Shown here: in pieces, positions 31,761 through 41,971 of the stretch
Layout of the letters: each line of letters starts with the position of its first letter
Position numbering within the stretch: the stretch's first letter is position 1
Assembly (NCBI RefSeq): GCF_020360975.1
Contig: NW_025408667.1
Location: forward strand, 10,850,001-10,914,000
From: Hirsutella rhossiliensis
Taxonomy: Eukaryota; Ascomycota; Sordariomycetes; Hypocreales; Ophiocordycipitaceae
Direction: 5' to 3'
Length of the DNA: 64,000 bases
Notes under the pieces: generated by a model
What the model saw: the letters and a program-made list of their open reading frames with translations, nothing else
What the model was told of the DNA's origin: nothing
The model's database searches: none
Program-made: the position numbers and the translations under genes

Positions 31761-32930
31761 TCATACAGCGGGTAGACTGCCTTTCCCGTCGAGAAACTGG
31801 TTGATGGAGGTGTTGAGGAGGCGGTGTGTTGTCAGGAGCTGGTAGAAGACCGGCAAACGCTGTGCCTTTAACGGAGGAGTCGGACGATTTCTCCATTTCC
31901 TTCTTCTTGAAGTCTTGTGCTTTCTCCGTCATCTTCTTTGCCCATGGATTGGAGTCGAGGATTTCCTTGATCTTCTTCTCAACCTTCTGATCAGGAGTCC
32001 AGCCATCAGGCCGAGCTGATTTGATGAGATAGAAGCAATCTACGAAGCGGTGATATTCTCCGCAGACACACATAGGAACACCATCAGCGTTCTTGCTTGA
32101 AGACCACTTAGGCTTGTCCTCTTTCCTCTCCGATTTCTCTCCCTTGCCTTGGAAGGCAGCTCCGAATGATCCTTTGCTGTTGTTGGCGGCCTTGATTCGG
32201 TGAGCTCGTTCAAAGATCTCACTGATCTTAATGCCGTCCGGGAAGTCGGTCTTCCAATCAGGCTTGCCGAATACGGCCTCGTCTTCCATTTTGTTGACCC
32301 AATAGTCTGTGAATGGGGCGTTGATGGACGAAACAGCCTGTAGGAAATCTTGGGTAGGGCGAAGGTCCTGGACATCAGGAAGCCCTAATTGCTTTGCCTC
32401 AGTGAGGACTTTCTGCCATTGGGTGACCCAAGCTTCGATCTTGGTCCTGTTTGGCGACTGAAGGGTGGAACGATAACGCTGAACAACTTCCTCTCGAGTG
32501 CCCAGTCGGTTGGGGCCACACGAGCCTGAAGCAAGGCAAGTTGCTTTGCAACGTCGTGTTCCTCGGCAATGGTGCTGTAGTAGTTGCCGATGGTCTTGAC
32601 GATGTGTTGTTGAAGGCTGGCGAGTGCCTTCACTTGATCCCTATACCCTTGAAGCTTCGAGCGGTATTGGGTGTGGAGGAATTCGAGACGGCGAAATTCC
32701 TCCGAGGTCAGATCCACGAGATCAGATGCTTCGTGGTTGATTTGTCGGAATGTTGGTTCAACTGGCTGCTGAAGAACCGGCTTACCCTCCTTGACGGCAG
32801 GGTCCAGAAAGTCCCAAAGACTGTGGGACGTGGCGAATTTCTTGATGATAGAAATCCATTGTTTCCAGTCGCAAGGGCCGTTGAGCACGGTGCCCTTGGA
32901 AGAGCCATCAAGATCTAGAGCTGAGCTCAT
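31760..32930 (-). pseudogene. Copia Gag
   Basis: ATG at 32930 (MSSALDLDGSSKGTVLNGP). The block to 32385 has the copia Gag pattern NGPCDWKQWISIIKKFATSH, LWDFLDP and a helical QYRSKLQGYRDQVKAL region. Two frame changes (near 32400 and 32290) lead to IKISEIFERAHRIKAANNS and a short zinc-binding CVCGEYHRFVDC sequence. Only 70 bp separate the ATG from the LTR end. Confidence 0.8.
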
Positions 32931-32989
32931 TGTGGAAGCTATTCTGCGCAGCGGAATGAACGAGAATAAGATACCCAGTCAATGGCAGA

Positions 32990-33002
32990 CCGGGCTCATA
33001 AC
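32990..33002 (-). other. Copia primer-binding site (half-tRNA type)
   Basis: Directly after the LTR end GTGCGATA the minus strand reads GTTATGAGCCC. Its complement GGGCTCATAAC equals the anticodon-arm sequence of eukaryotic initiator tRNA-Met. This is the half-tRNA priming seen in Drosophila copia-like elements, and not a 3'-CCA primer. Confidence 0.65.
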
Positions 33003-33095
33003 TATCGCACGAAGGATGAGCAAGTGGGCATAAAGATCAGGGACTGGAAGACTCTTGATTCTGCTATCTAAGGTGGGAAAGAGGCGAGATCTTTA
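33003..33095 (-). repeat. Copia 5' LTR, last 93 bp only
   Basis: Identical to 26540-26632. The first two thirds of the LTR are missing; at 33096 the sequence becomes unrelated. Confidence 0.85.
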
Positions 33096-33690
33096 GGGCA
33101 GGATTCAGTTGATACTATGTTATAACCGCTTAACGCGCTTCCTAAATTACGTCTGGCGAGTATTCATGTCAGCCAAGGCCCGCATCATGCTAGCTGAGTT
33201 TTTCTTCATGGGTGTAGCATCTACAGCACTTCCGAAACGAAGGGGCACGCGGCCTGATCCCACGGAGTGGGAAGTCCTCTTCCTGGTGTGTCGCGAGTAA
33301 GGCACTCGCCACCGAGCCTCGACGGTAGATGCTTGCCGAGCCTCAAGTGGGGGGACCTGACAAGTTGACCCTCTGCACGGTCATGGGTCTCCCCAGCCTG
33401 CCCAGTCCCGTCGGCTTCGATCCCTGTATCCGATCTCGATGCTGGCCACGGTTAGCCACGAGATCGAAACTAATAATAACTGTCACGAGCTCCCGGCTGC
33501 CCTGCCAAGCCAGAGTCTTGGGGACAATCCTGAATGCTTCATGCCGGGGAGCACAACGTTGGCCTGGCATGATGTCTGCGTTGGCAATTTGTGGGGGAAG
33601 TCATGTTTTGGCTGCAAGGCCTTTCCCCGGAATGAGTTGTTTACGCAATCTTTGGTTAGTCAGCATTACGTGAAATTTTGCTGTCCAGCG
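33096..33690. other. Unassigned stretch next to copia
   Basis: No recognisable coding segment. It should hold upstream gypsy sequence if the following remnant was once complete, but I see no integrase or RT motif here. Confidence 0.4.
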
Positions 33691-33699
33691 CGACGCCGC

Positions 33700-34403
33700 C
33701 TCCGCCTCACTTCTCAAGCACACAACCCAAGCTGGACTGGCTGCATGCCAAGTATAGAGTGGTCGAGCAGAAGAGTTCACACTCATACAAGCTGGATGTT
33801 CCCGGGCGGATACACCCCGTGTTCCACGTCGACCTGCTGAGGCCTGCCTCTGCCAATCCGCTACCGTCACAAAATATCGAAGACTCACGGGAAGGGCCAA
33901 TGCTAGTGGATGGACACGAAAAATGGCTCGTAGAAAGGATTTGTCACACACAGGATATCAGCCTCCAACAGGCTAACCCCTACCATCTACACTATGCCAA
34001 ACAGCCACACCAACCATCAACATTATGCACACGTTATAGGCACCTACACTATATGATCAGATGCTTCTAGCATCTCCCAGCCACTCCTTTATGTCATCTA
34101 TAAAGATGTTGCTCCTTTTCCCCTCTAGATAGCTAAATCAAGAGTTCTTCCACTTCCTGATCTTCATGCTTGCTGCTGCTCTACACCCCGTGCGATAGGA
34201 TTTTAGACGAGAAAGTCGTGGGACGAGGGAAGAAACGCTTGAAGAAGCTCCTGGTGAAATGGCACTCATATGCAACGCCGACCTGGGAACCTGTGGACTA
34301 TCTGAAGAACACAGAAGCATTTGAGAGATGGGAGAGCAGCCCTAAGGAAGTCGTGGAGATCCGACGGCGCAAGCAACAGCGCTTAAAGGGAGGAAGGAGG
34401 TAA
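33700..34403 (+). pseudogene. Ty3-gypsy chromovirus integrase C-terminus with chromodomain
   Basis: Reads KLDWLHAKYRVVEQ, then YKLDVPGRIHPVFHVDLLRP, the GPY/F-type integrase tail of gypsy elements. The frame breaks at 33941 (WLVERI) because a solo copia LTR is inserted; it resumes after 34202 with LDEKVVGRGKKRLKKLLVKW, and TWEPVDYL, the chromodomain aromatic cage region, ending at a TAA (34401). A purine tract (AAGGGAGGAAGGAGG) precedes the LTR. Everything upstream of the integrase tail (Gag, RT, RNase H) is gone. Chromodomains direct such elements to marked chromatin. Confidence 0.85.
33942..34197 (+). mobile_element. Solo copia LTR (256 bp) inside the gypsy chromodomain
   Basis: TGTCACACACAGGATATCAG at the start and CCCCGTGCGATA at the end match the start and end of the full copia LTR, in the opposite orientation. 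It is flanked by GGATT at 33937-33941 and 34198-34202, a 5-bp target duplication. Excision restores the chromodomain frame. Formed by LTR-LTR recombination. Confidence 0.88.
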
Positions 34404-34629
34404 TGTAACGGGCTAGGCCCTGCTGGACAAGGCAGTGCCTTGTCGGTCTAAGCACTGTTGCTCCAGTAACGGCTTAGTCTATTTTGTTGGAGGATTTCTG
34501 TCCTTCTATTTTCCTTTCCTTCTTCTTTCCTCAGCTCGAATGTAAAACGCACGAGGACTACATAGCTGTAATTTACACTATTAGAACCCATCACAATCTC
34601 GTCGTTCTGTGGCAAAGAAGGATGTGACA
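34404..34629 (+). repeat. Gypsy 3' LTR (226 bp)
   Basis: Begins TGTAACGGGC directly after the polypurine tract and stop codon, and ends GATGTGACA (TG...CA). No 5' partner is in the window, so the limits rest on structure. Confidence 0.6.
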
Positions 34630-34956
34630 ATAAGACGAGACAGGAAATTCAAGGCATAGAGACTGTCTTAAATGAACCATAACTTACGCGTATGATTAGA
34701 AAGCCTGGCGGAGGCGCCGCGCCGGGAAATACTCCCCTGGGTAGTTTAGCCCTCCCGCCCGCGGTGGAGATTGGCTCCCAAGTGCGGGACGAGAGGATCT
34801 CGGCGTGCACGGGCCAACAATTCTTGTATTGGGACCTACCTCCCGGTGGAATAAATTATCATCATCTATCAGCCGCCCCTCTCTCCTTCTCTTTTGGTCC
34901 GTCGTTGGTAGGTAGCACGTCCATCCTGCATTTGCTTACCCTCTCCTTGTGGTCCT
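34630..34956. other. Non-coding stretch
   Basis: Short region between the gypsy LTR and the 3' end of the membrane protein gene. Nothing recognised. Confidence 0.4.
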
Positions 34957-36807
34957 TCACTTGGGGGAATCCATGGGGACCAAAAGTGGGTCTTGAAGAA
35001 TGACTGCCTTCCCGGAGACCGCAATAAAGTTCCCATCCCCATCTGCTAACAGTTCAACGCTTGGAGGGTTGTGCACATACCCAGGTTTTGACTTCTTCCC
35101 GTCCCTCTCTGTCGTGGTATGTATAAAGCTTGATAAGAACGTGTTGGACCAGTGTGCATCCGCAAAGCAAGCCAGCGCAAGCCATGCAGCTCCCGCGAGG
35201 ACAACAGCGAGCATGCTTAGAAGGAGCTGTAGGCCAGACATGGCAACAATCAACTTATTAACACTGATTGTGACAAGGGCTGGATCGACGCTAACTATAT
35301 AGCCCCTTGCGACAAGCAGCCCTTGCATCGTGGCCCACATGTTCCGAGTCCAAGATAGGGCGTTGTTATCGAGGGCATCTGAGCTGAAGTTGGAACGGAC
35401 CTTGCCAAGCCCGTATAGAATCAAAACAGCAGCAGTGTCTACCTGGCCATAGAACACGTTTCTGTCGTAATCGAGTTTAGCAGAGGCGCAATCAGTCTGG
35501 GTGATCCTTCCACCGAACGCCTCGTTCTGGAATGATCCATGGTCGCATTTCTCAAATGGTGTCGGTGGTTTGTCGATGGTTTCGGATCTTATTAGCGTGA
35601 TGTTGGTCCCAGAGGCGCTAACGAGGGAATATTCGGCTTTCCCAGTATTGCTGTTTGTGAGAGTGAAGTACCCCCAACTAGACTGAAACACCGTGAGGTT
35701 CCCGTTCTCGGCCGCGTCAACTCCGAAATGGTAGCTAAGGTTTTGATCTTGCGCGCTCATTATCCCTTCCACAATCTGGCCAATGAGCGGGTTGTTCCTG
35801 TCAGTCTCGTTCGTGCTCCAGGTCCGTCGTACTAAATCTTCAACGTCCTGGGTAGCGAATGGAACAGCCGGACTTGTTGCCATGGTGGCGCGAAATACAC
35901 TCTCAACAAAAGTATGGCGTCTCGTCCCCTTGGTCACGGTAAAGACCTGCATCATGACCGCAGACCCACCACCGGTCCCGAAGGAAGCCCAAATGTTGTC
36001 GACCCTGTTTGGTTTCACCCATCTCGAATCCAGCTTCAGGTCTGATTCGTCGTCCCAGTGTACTTCGGGCCTCCCAACGGTTTGCCCAACTATTCCCCGT
36101 GAGAACGTGCTGTTAAAGGTGCAGTTCCAGACCGTGGAGACTCTGCCGTAGTGTATGCATCCTAAAGGGAACTTTTGGTGATCGGTGACGGCAAACACAG
36201 GTAACATAGCGTAACTGTCTGTCGAAACAGAGAAGCCGTTGCTATCAAGCCAGATTCTCGCCCCGACATTATCTTGCCGCGTCGGTATCGTGATTTCGGG
36301 AGTGCCCCTTTGAACTTCACCAGTCAATGTGTAATTGAGGCCAGGCTTAAAAAGCTCAGATCCTATAACCTGTGCGAGTGTTTTCTCCGTGGTTTGCAAG
36401 TTACTGGTGTTGAAATCCAGCCGAATAATGTAAGGAGAATCCGTGTTGCGCAAACTCTTATATTCGGCGACTGTAATATTGGATTCTCTGAAGATGTATC
36501 CTGGAGAATCTAGTGCCCAGAGTAGGGTCCCATAGAGAGAAGACAGCACATGGAGAACGCTAAAGAGGAGAACGATAAGGCCGGCTCGTGAGAGGCCATT
36601 GGACGAGACGAACAGCCAGCGTTGGATATAGCCTTCGGCGAACATAAGGTACGATGTGAATTGATTAGACCGCGCGGCAAGGAGGGAGAAGAGCTTATAG
36701 ATGAATAGCGTCGTGAGAAGCTCCGCGCATTTGAAAATTATAGATTTCACCGCATTGTGAAGTAGAGGGATCGAGGATGCGATAAATGAGGATGGTGACT
36801 CTATCAT
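34957..36807 (-). CDS. Large-ectodomain membrane protein (616 aa), unknown function
   Basis: Uninterrupted ATG-to-stop frame. Hydrophobic segments at residues about 22-46 and 75-98, then a long domain (about 100-510) with many N-glycosylation sequons (for example NIT, NYT, NCT, NST, NLS, NLT, NFS), then one strong transmembrane segment around 527-555 (LIVAMSGLQLLLSMLAVVLAG). The tail is cytoplasmic-looking and hydrophilic. This architecture, with a polar ectodomain between N- and C-terminal membrane anchors, is common among uncharacterised ascomycete proteins. No enzyme motif is seen. It is one of the few clearly intact host genes. Its upstream region (36808 on) holds a minus-strand open frame without an ATG that I regard as leader sequence. 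Confidence 0.8.
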   Translation of the reverse strand: MIESPSSFIASSIPLLHNAVKSIIFKCAELLTTLFIYKLFSLLAARSNQFTSYLMFAEGYIQRWLFVSSNGLSRAGLIVLLFSVLHVLSSLYGTLLWALDSPGYIFRESNITVAEYKSLRNTDSPYIIRLDFNTSNLQTTEKTLAQVIGSELFKPGLNYTLTGEVQRGTPEITIPTRQDNVGARIWLDSNGFSVSTDSYAMLPVFAVTDHQKFPLGCIHYGRVSTVWNCTFNSTFSRGIVGQTVGRPEVHWDDESDLKLDSRWVKPNRVDNIWASFGTGGGSAVMMQVFTVTKGTRRHTFVESVFRATMATSPAVPFATQDVEDLVRRTWSTNETDRNNPLIGQIVEGIMSAQDQNLSYHFGVDAAENGNLTVFQSSWGYFTLTNSNTGKAEYSLVSASGTNITLIRSETIDKPPTPFEKCDHGSFQNEAFGGRITQTDCASAKLDYDRNVFYGQVDTAAVLILYGLGKVRSNFSSDALDNNALSWTRNMWATMQGLLVARGYIVSVDPALVTISVNKLIVAMSGLQLLLSMLAVVLAGAAWLALACFADAHWSNTFLSSFIHTTTERDGKKSKPGYVHNPPSVELLADGDGNFIAVSGKAVILQDPLLVPMDSPK

Positions 36808-37577
36808 GGTAGCGATCTTCTAGCGAAAAGCATGGGAATGTTGGTGAATGTTGATAGTCGTGCGACCTGCATGTTTACGTGCATTCGCGCGTGCTTTGCT
36901 GAGGCGTTGTCCATATATACTCGAACGTCCACTGCCTTTGCTCGATTTCTCGCATCGTGACTACCGACGTGGCGGCAAACTATCGATTTAACCCTGTCGG
37001 CTGACGTTGAGCAACCTTGCACCGTGATAGCAGTGTAGATGACTAGGTACTTATTACGGGGTCTTAAAAACAGTCTACAGGGGGCGCATTTGAAACCCTC
37101 TCTTTCTAGGCTACTCTCATGCGGGCACAGTTCAGCTGCATTGCCACTTGTTGCATTGTCGCCTATGGATAGGTTATTCTCAGCAAGCTGAGGGCGCGGG
37201 CGGAAGGATAAGGGCAGGCACAATTGAGTCCAAACGATGATGCATGTTTTTCTATCTATCTGTGCGACATTGAGGGGGTATTTATACGAATAGATACCTA
37301 TCTGGGACCCGTGGAGGCCCTGAATCAGGGCCAATTCCCGTGTATCCCGATTAGGGCAGTGTTCCTCTACTGTATCGATACCTGACTCAAGTCCTTGTGT
37401 CTGACCTGCCTCTTTCACCGGAGTTTATACGTGTGCGGATTAGACCGTCAGTCTGCTCCCTCTGACAGTTATCTACTCGGGGTGTTGGCCGGAGAGGGGG
37501 GGCCTAAGTCCCTTAGTCAACCCCCCGAGTACGTGTGTTTTGGTGGCTGATTCAGGGGCTGAGCGCCACAACCGCCA
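36808..37577. other. Upstream region of the membrane protein gene
   Basis: An open minus-strand frame (36804-37418) lacks an ATG start and any motif. Likely promoter and leader of the 616-aa gene. No TATA box is placed confidently. Confidence 0.35.
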
Positions 37578-37626
37578 TACCCGTTGGCTGAAGCTAGGCG
37601 GGGCGCCTAGCTTCAGCCAACGGGTA
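37578..37626. repeat. 49-bp perfect palindrome bounded by TA
   Basis: Arms 37578-37600 and 37604-37626 are perfectly complementary (23 bp), with a GGG loop. Outer bases are TA on both sides and the arms read TACCCGTTGGCTGAAGC. The first nine bases equal those of the Pogo TIR (TACCCGTTG). It could be two abutting TIR ends left by a deletion. Confidence 0.85.
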
Positions 37627-37789
37627 GTATTAACTCACTAAATTGAGCCGGTCTCAAAAGAGGGACCCCCCCGCATGTCTCAGCGCCACCAAATTTGTAT
37701 ACGCTACGGAGGCAGCTTTCAATAGTCATTGCTGACGCTAAAATAACCCCTGTCAATAAAAAGGAAGAACGTACCAAATTTCTATGGCT

Positions 37790-38640
37790 TTATTCCCTGC
37801 TAATACTATCCCTCCTTCCCTCTTGATACTCATTGCCGCCTTCCAATTTAATGATTTTCTGCACATGCCGAGGAATTCGCTCAATCCAAGCTTTTATCTT
37901 CTCTTGCGGCAGCTCTTTCCAAGCTGCCTCCCAAGCAGAAATAGCTTCAGCCCGGCTTTTCGGGGCGCCTTTTTTCGTAGTAGTTCTTTTTAGCCAAGGC
38001 CAGCAAGGCTCAATAGCATTAAGATCAGGCGAATTGCCACACCAAAGAAGGCGCCGGACTTTATATAAGTCGTACACCTGCTGCTGGATATAGTGGTTGT
38101 GAGCTGGAGCTTTATCTTCTTGTATAAGTATCCCTGAAAGATCCTTCTCGCATTCCTTTGCGAAAGGAAAAGAGCTTTGGAATTAAGATCTTAGTTTGGT
38201 AGCGATACCAATCGATGCCGCCGCGCTTAGAGCTTCGAGAAAGCTTGCCGTTCTTCGAATTCCATCGCCATTTGGGCTTTGGTCCGGGAAGCTGCCGTAG
38301 GTTTAGTCGTCGTATGCCGTTATTAAGTTCCCACGTCTCTTTCATTAAGGGCTCTAATTCCTGGTTCATTTTCGCGATATCTTCTTCGGAAGCTTTCTTC
38401 TCTGCAGCGGTCTCTGGAGCCCAACAGTGGCAGGGGCCCTTTTTATCGTAGGAAAAGCAGCCCCAGAACATAAATTCGGAGGATCCTTTCCATCTCTCGC
38501 GAATACAGCTCCGAACGAAACGTTCGTTAGCTTTTCTCCAGACGCGATAGCTTCCTCGGCGGTGTAAAAGAATAACCGAAGTCTCGTCAGACCAAATAAC
38601 CTTCTTCCACGGAGGAAGGAAAACAAGTGGCAGCAACTTT
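37790..38640 (-). pseudogene. Tc1-mariner transposase (DD34E), frameshifted
   Basis: Block 38636-38112 has the first catalytic Asp in VIWSDETSVILLH, then GSYRVWRK and EFMFWGCFSYDKKGPCHCW, and a long charged insert (ETAAEKKASEEDIAKMN) typical of one fungal Tc1-mariner clade. A single frame change near 38125 leads to QEDKAPAHNHYIQQQ (second Asp) and NSPDLNAIEPCWPWL (Glu, 34 residues later). The N-terminal HTH region is not readable upstream of 38640. TIRs were not fixed. Catalytic residues survive but the 5' half is lost. Confidence 0.82.
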
Positions 38641-40072
38641 CATCGTAGCCAGACATCTGTTCGTTGTGATCATTTACTGTACCGTTGAAATCACGTTGGG
38701 AAATTTCGTGCGATAGCGACATTAAACGCTCCCGAGATTTTGAGATACCTCTGCTGAGTCGCTCGAAAGGAAGACAAGCACAGAAAGATAAGTTGACATG
38801 GTCCGACTCCGACCATTTCAAGGACTAGTATATAATGCTTATTTGTACTGTAGGTGTAGTCCCGCAACAAGAAATCTGGGCTGTATTGTAAATATGAAGC
38901 GGAATTGGGGCGGGCGAAGACGACTGCCGTCATTCCGTTGCCCAAGTCTAGCCGGACTCGGTACAAGAAGCTATCTTGGCTTAGCTGGTCTAACGATGCC
39001 TGGATGTTGCTCAAGCCTTGACTAAGACCTCTTCTAGTCTCCGCGATGCATTCTAGATGTCTCATTGGTTAGCGAGGGTGTCTGAATACCAACTCCTGCT
39101 AAGAGACTTGTTGTGTATTTTCGGAACACGATTTCCCGCGGACTTAACTCGTGGGCTGCATCACAGTCGGGCCAATTGATATGCGCGGGGATTCGTCTCT
39201 TGTCTTCTTCTAGCGCACGGAACTATTCTTCCGCCGTACGAAGAGCACGGTCCAATTCATCTAGCAACTGTTCGGGTTTCCGTAGAGAAAAGTGGAAACA
39301 AGCCATCGAGTGGATGTCGCTCTGGGAGAATCTCGATGGGTCATCCAGCTTGTCTTGGAAGGCCGGCAGAAGGCGGGCGGTGTATAGAAGAAGCCTTTGA
39401 GAGGGTACGCGGGGTATGGCCAGGATGTTAACCCCGTCCACGTCAGTTGACAGTCTGTCAGACAGTAGTGCTTGCCCACTTCTTGCCTTCGGAAGTACTT
39501 GTTTACAGGAAACACTCCAACCAGAACTAGACTGATAGGCGCAAGCCGCAAGATCAGTGTGAATGCGGTGGCCATACTTACCGGCCTCGCGAAGTGTTAC
39601 GTACCGTACTTTCAAACTCGCCGCACGAGTCCACTACATATTGTTCCACGGCCACATGTTGCCATGGGATGGGCCCTATTGGATTTAACCGCATCAACTG
39701 TATTTACTACAGTGGAGTTCAGGTACTCCATCCGGACTCGCTCCACTACGAGAACGGCCCACAGCCAGAATTGGCGGCAGCAGAGCGCCTAATAAGTTGA
39801 AAAATGTACATAACAGCCAGGAGCTTACGCCGTGCAATTCTAAATGCTTTATGAGTACAGTACTTCGTAGGGTGCAGCACATTTAACTATGGGTTAGGGT
39901 CTTTGATGATATTTGTTTCGTCACAGAGCTAAATTGACTAAATTATTAACCTGGAAAGGGTACTCCGCGGGCTGATTGGGCGGCCCGGCCCTACCCTTGG
40001 GTTCTGTAAAATAACGCCCAGATGCGAGGTATGGGCACAACGCAGTGGCGCAAAGTGATGTTTAAATCGACA
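38641..40072. other. Degenerate stretch with weak minus-strand frames
   Basis: Two minus-strand open frames, 38691-39065 (ATG; contains QDSFLYRVRLDLGNGM) and 39223-39615 (no ATG; contains RALRTAEE), look protein-like and could be pieces of one decayed gene on the minus strand, separated by a stop at 39223. I do not recognise a family. Nothing else stands out. Confidence 0.35.
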
Positions 40073-41416
40073 TCAATAAATTGACAAATAACCACAATTA
40101 GATATCCATACATTGAATAGCTGCACAACAGTACATACTCGGGCACCTCCGGACTGTCTCTTCTCAATGGGCAGTGGTATACATAATATTGTAGTTTTAA
40201 CCCCTGTACGGATATTGTCCACCACACAGATGATCAATATTTGCATTTCCAGCGTTAGTGGCCCAATATTTAGCCCCCATGCTTTGAGTCGTGCCTCGAG
40301 ATACTTGACAGCCTTCCGGACAGTGGTGGTGCCGCCTATGCAAGCTCCACTTTCGAGGTGTTGTGCCAGTCCACTGATTGTCGTGAAAGACTTGATTAAG
40401 TCCTGCTGTGTGCTTGGCGTTGTTGTCGCAAGCGCAGCAGGGCAGTAGACAAATGGCTCGCAATGGGCAGCCGATTGAAGGTGCTGCCGCAAAGCTACTG
40501 CTGTGGAGAATGGGCGACGGTCCGGGGAGCAGAAAGGGCAGCGATTTTGTGACGCCTCGGACACAAGCACTGCCCAACCATTAGAACATGTGCTGTCGCA
40601 TTCTGGAGTCGAGGTGTCTCGTGTAAGCGGTGTAAGCAGAGGAGTCAACTTAGTTTCTGAGTGTATGCTTTTCCTCTGGGCGCATGGAGTTTCCGCTAGG
40701 CGCTCATTGACCTGTAACATTGCATCGTCAACTCTTCCCCGAGGTTTAGTAATAAGATGCTCTGTGTCATGCGTCAAAACAATTTGATTCACTTTGTGGC
40801 GGTTCATGCCAGACAAGCACGCTCCACTTTCGAGATGTTGGATCAGTCCCGAGGGAGTGGAAAAACGCCTGCCGCACGATTCTGCGAGACACGGCACTTT
40901 GCCTAGTGGATGGTGAATCGGAGATATGAGATGTCGCTGCAACGCAGACGCGCTTTTAAAATTCCGCGCACATTTCTGACAGCTCTTTGTTAAGCTGTCC
41001 CCGTGTGCTTCCTTTTGATGCTGTCTCAAGGCGGCGGCGTCTCGAAAGCGCCGACGACATCTAGGGCAGTAGCAAGCGGTAAGTGAAGGCTGGCGATGGA
41101 CTTTGTCTCGAAGATGCTGCTCAAGTGCTGACCTGCTGGTAAAGTTGCGGTCACAGTCACAACAGCGAAATTCTGTCGAGTGAAGGGAGCTCTGTAGGTG
41201 CGAAGCCAACGCAGAGGGGCTCGAAAACAATCTGTTGCAGTCTCCGCAATAGCAGTGGTTAGTTTTTCTTTGGTGTATGGCGAGCGTCTTCTTGCTCAGA
41301 CGACCCTCATGGCATTGGGGAAATTTCCAATCATGGGCATCTCTGTCGTGCTGTTTGAGGCCCTCGAGAGAGGCGAGAACTCGGTGGCAGAGTTGGCAGA
41401 CGCAATGACCCGTCAT
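40073..41416 (-). CDS. Multi-C2H2 zinc-finger protein (447 aa)
   Basis: ATG at 41416. The N-terminal half holds a run of C2H2 fingers: CQLCHRVLASLEGLKQHDRDAH, CGDCNRLFSSPSALASH, CCDCDRNFTSRSALEQH, CPRCRRRFRDAAALRQH, CQKCARNFKSASALQRH, and CLAESCGRRFSTPSGLIQH. One or two more weak fingers (CPFCSPDRRPFSTAVALRQH; FTTISGLAQHLES) lie after a linker at about residues 205-275. Finger spacing is of the fungal type with long second H-x-H gaps, as in proteins with zinc fingers of the C2H2/U1 class. Nuclear nucleic-acid binding is inferred. The last about 70 residues turn hydrophobic and may include an unspliced intron. No frame breaks. Confidence 0.82.
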   Translation of the reverse strand: MTGHCVCQLCHRVLASLEGLKQHDRDAHDWKFPQCHEGRLSKKTLAIHQRKTNHCYCGDCNRLFSSPSALASHLQSSLHSTEFRCCDCDRNFTSRSALEQHLRDKVHRQPSLTACYCPRCRRRFRDAAALRQHQKEAHGDSLTKSCQKCARNFKSASALQRHLISPIHHPLGKVPCLAESCGRRFSTPSGLIQHLESGACLSGMNRHKVNQIVLTHDTEHLITKPRGRVDDAMLQVNERLAETPCAQRKSIHSETKLTPLLTPLTRDTSTPECDSTCSNGWAVLVSEASQNRCPFCSPDRRPFSTAVALRQHLQSAAHCEPFVYCPAALATTTPSTQQDLIKSFTTISGLAQHLESGACIGGTTTVRKAVKYLEARLKAWGLNIGPLTLEMQILIICVVDNIRTGVKTTILCIPLPIEKRQSGGARVCTVVQLFNVWISNCGYLSIY

Positions 41417-41593
41417 CTTCTATTCTTAAGAAGGGCCGTGGGGGAGTAAGAATATTGACTGCAAGTGTCATAGCGTTGATTGACTGGCACAAGCATGGCA
41501 ATATGGCAAACAGCGGCGCGAATTGATCAAGGGAACATGGTATAGGTCTGTGGTCTTGGGACTATTGGGCTATATAAGGCGTAGCATAGCAGT

Positions 41594-41971
41594 ATGTTCA
41601 AGTCCACCGGGACTCTCGGAACCCCACTCGATCGGCGGTTACCCCGCCTTTCCTCTGTCCATTCCAGACCCCTGATCCGTACAGTATTGGACGAGCGGGG
41701 CTACGAGACTAAAGGAATGCCGAAGCTCTCTTTCATAGTACTGTACCGCTGCTTAGCCTTTGGGATAGAGGTTCCTGAAGCTTCAAAGGGCGTGGCACCT
41801 TTGCATTTGAAAGCCGAAACCAAGCATACAGTATCATCATGTTTGCGCTGTGCACCTTGGCCTCTATTTAACAGACTCGAGCCCGAAGTCAGTATCAGGA
41901 CCCGTTTCCACCACGACAAACCTTCGCGCATTTTGCTCGTGAAGTGCATCGTCAGACTTTCAGGAGCTTGA
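41594..41971 (+). CDS. Hypothetical ORF (125 aa), weak
   Basis: ATG-started open frame with no domain. A TATATAAGG lies only about 22 bp upstream of the ATG, which is too close for a normal leader. I give it little weight. Confidence 0.2.
   Translation: MFKSTGTLGTPLDRRLPRLSSVHSRPLIRTVLDERGYETKGMPKLSFIVLYRCLAFGIEVPEASKGVAPLHLKAETKHTVSSCLRCAPWPLFNRLEPEVSIRTRFHHDKPSRILLVKCIVRLSGA

Larger units (their letters stand above)
26540..33095 (-). mobile_element. Ty1-copia retrotransposon with a LINE inside its 3' LTR
   Basis: Both ends carry the same 93-bp LTR tail (26540-26632 and 33003-33095 identical, 93/93). Reading the minus strand: truncated 5' LTR, PBS, Gag, protease, integrase, reverse transcriptase-RNase H, polypurine tract, 3' LTR start at 28377. 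The 3' LTR is split by a LINE (26712-28264). Without the LINE it would be about 271 bp, close to the 256-bp solo LTR at 33942-34197. The 5' LTR keeps only its last 93 bp. The polyprotein has several frameshifts. Confidence 0.9.

Noticed and set aside
33400..33440. tRNA-like B-box (CTTCGATCCC)
   Set aside because: No matching A-box, acceptor stem or anticodon arm could be folded around it.
36804..37418. 204-aa minus-strand frame upstream of the membrane protein gene
   Set aside because: Its first codon is GTG, no motif is present and it runs directly into the start of the 616-aa gene in another frame.
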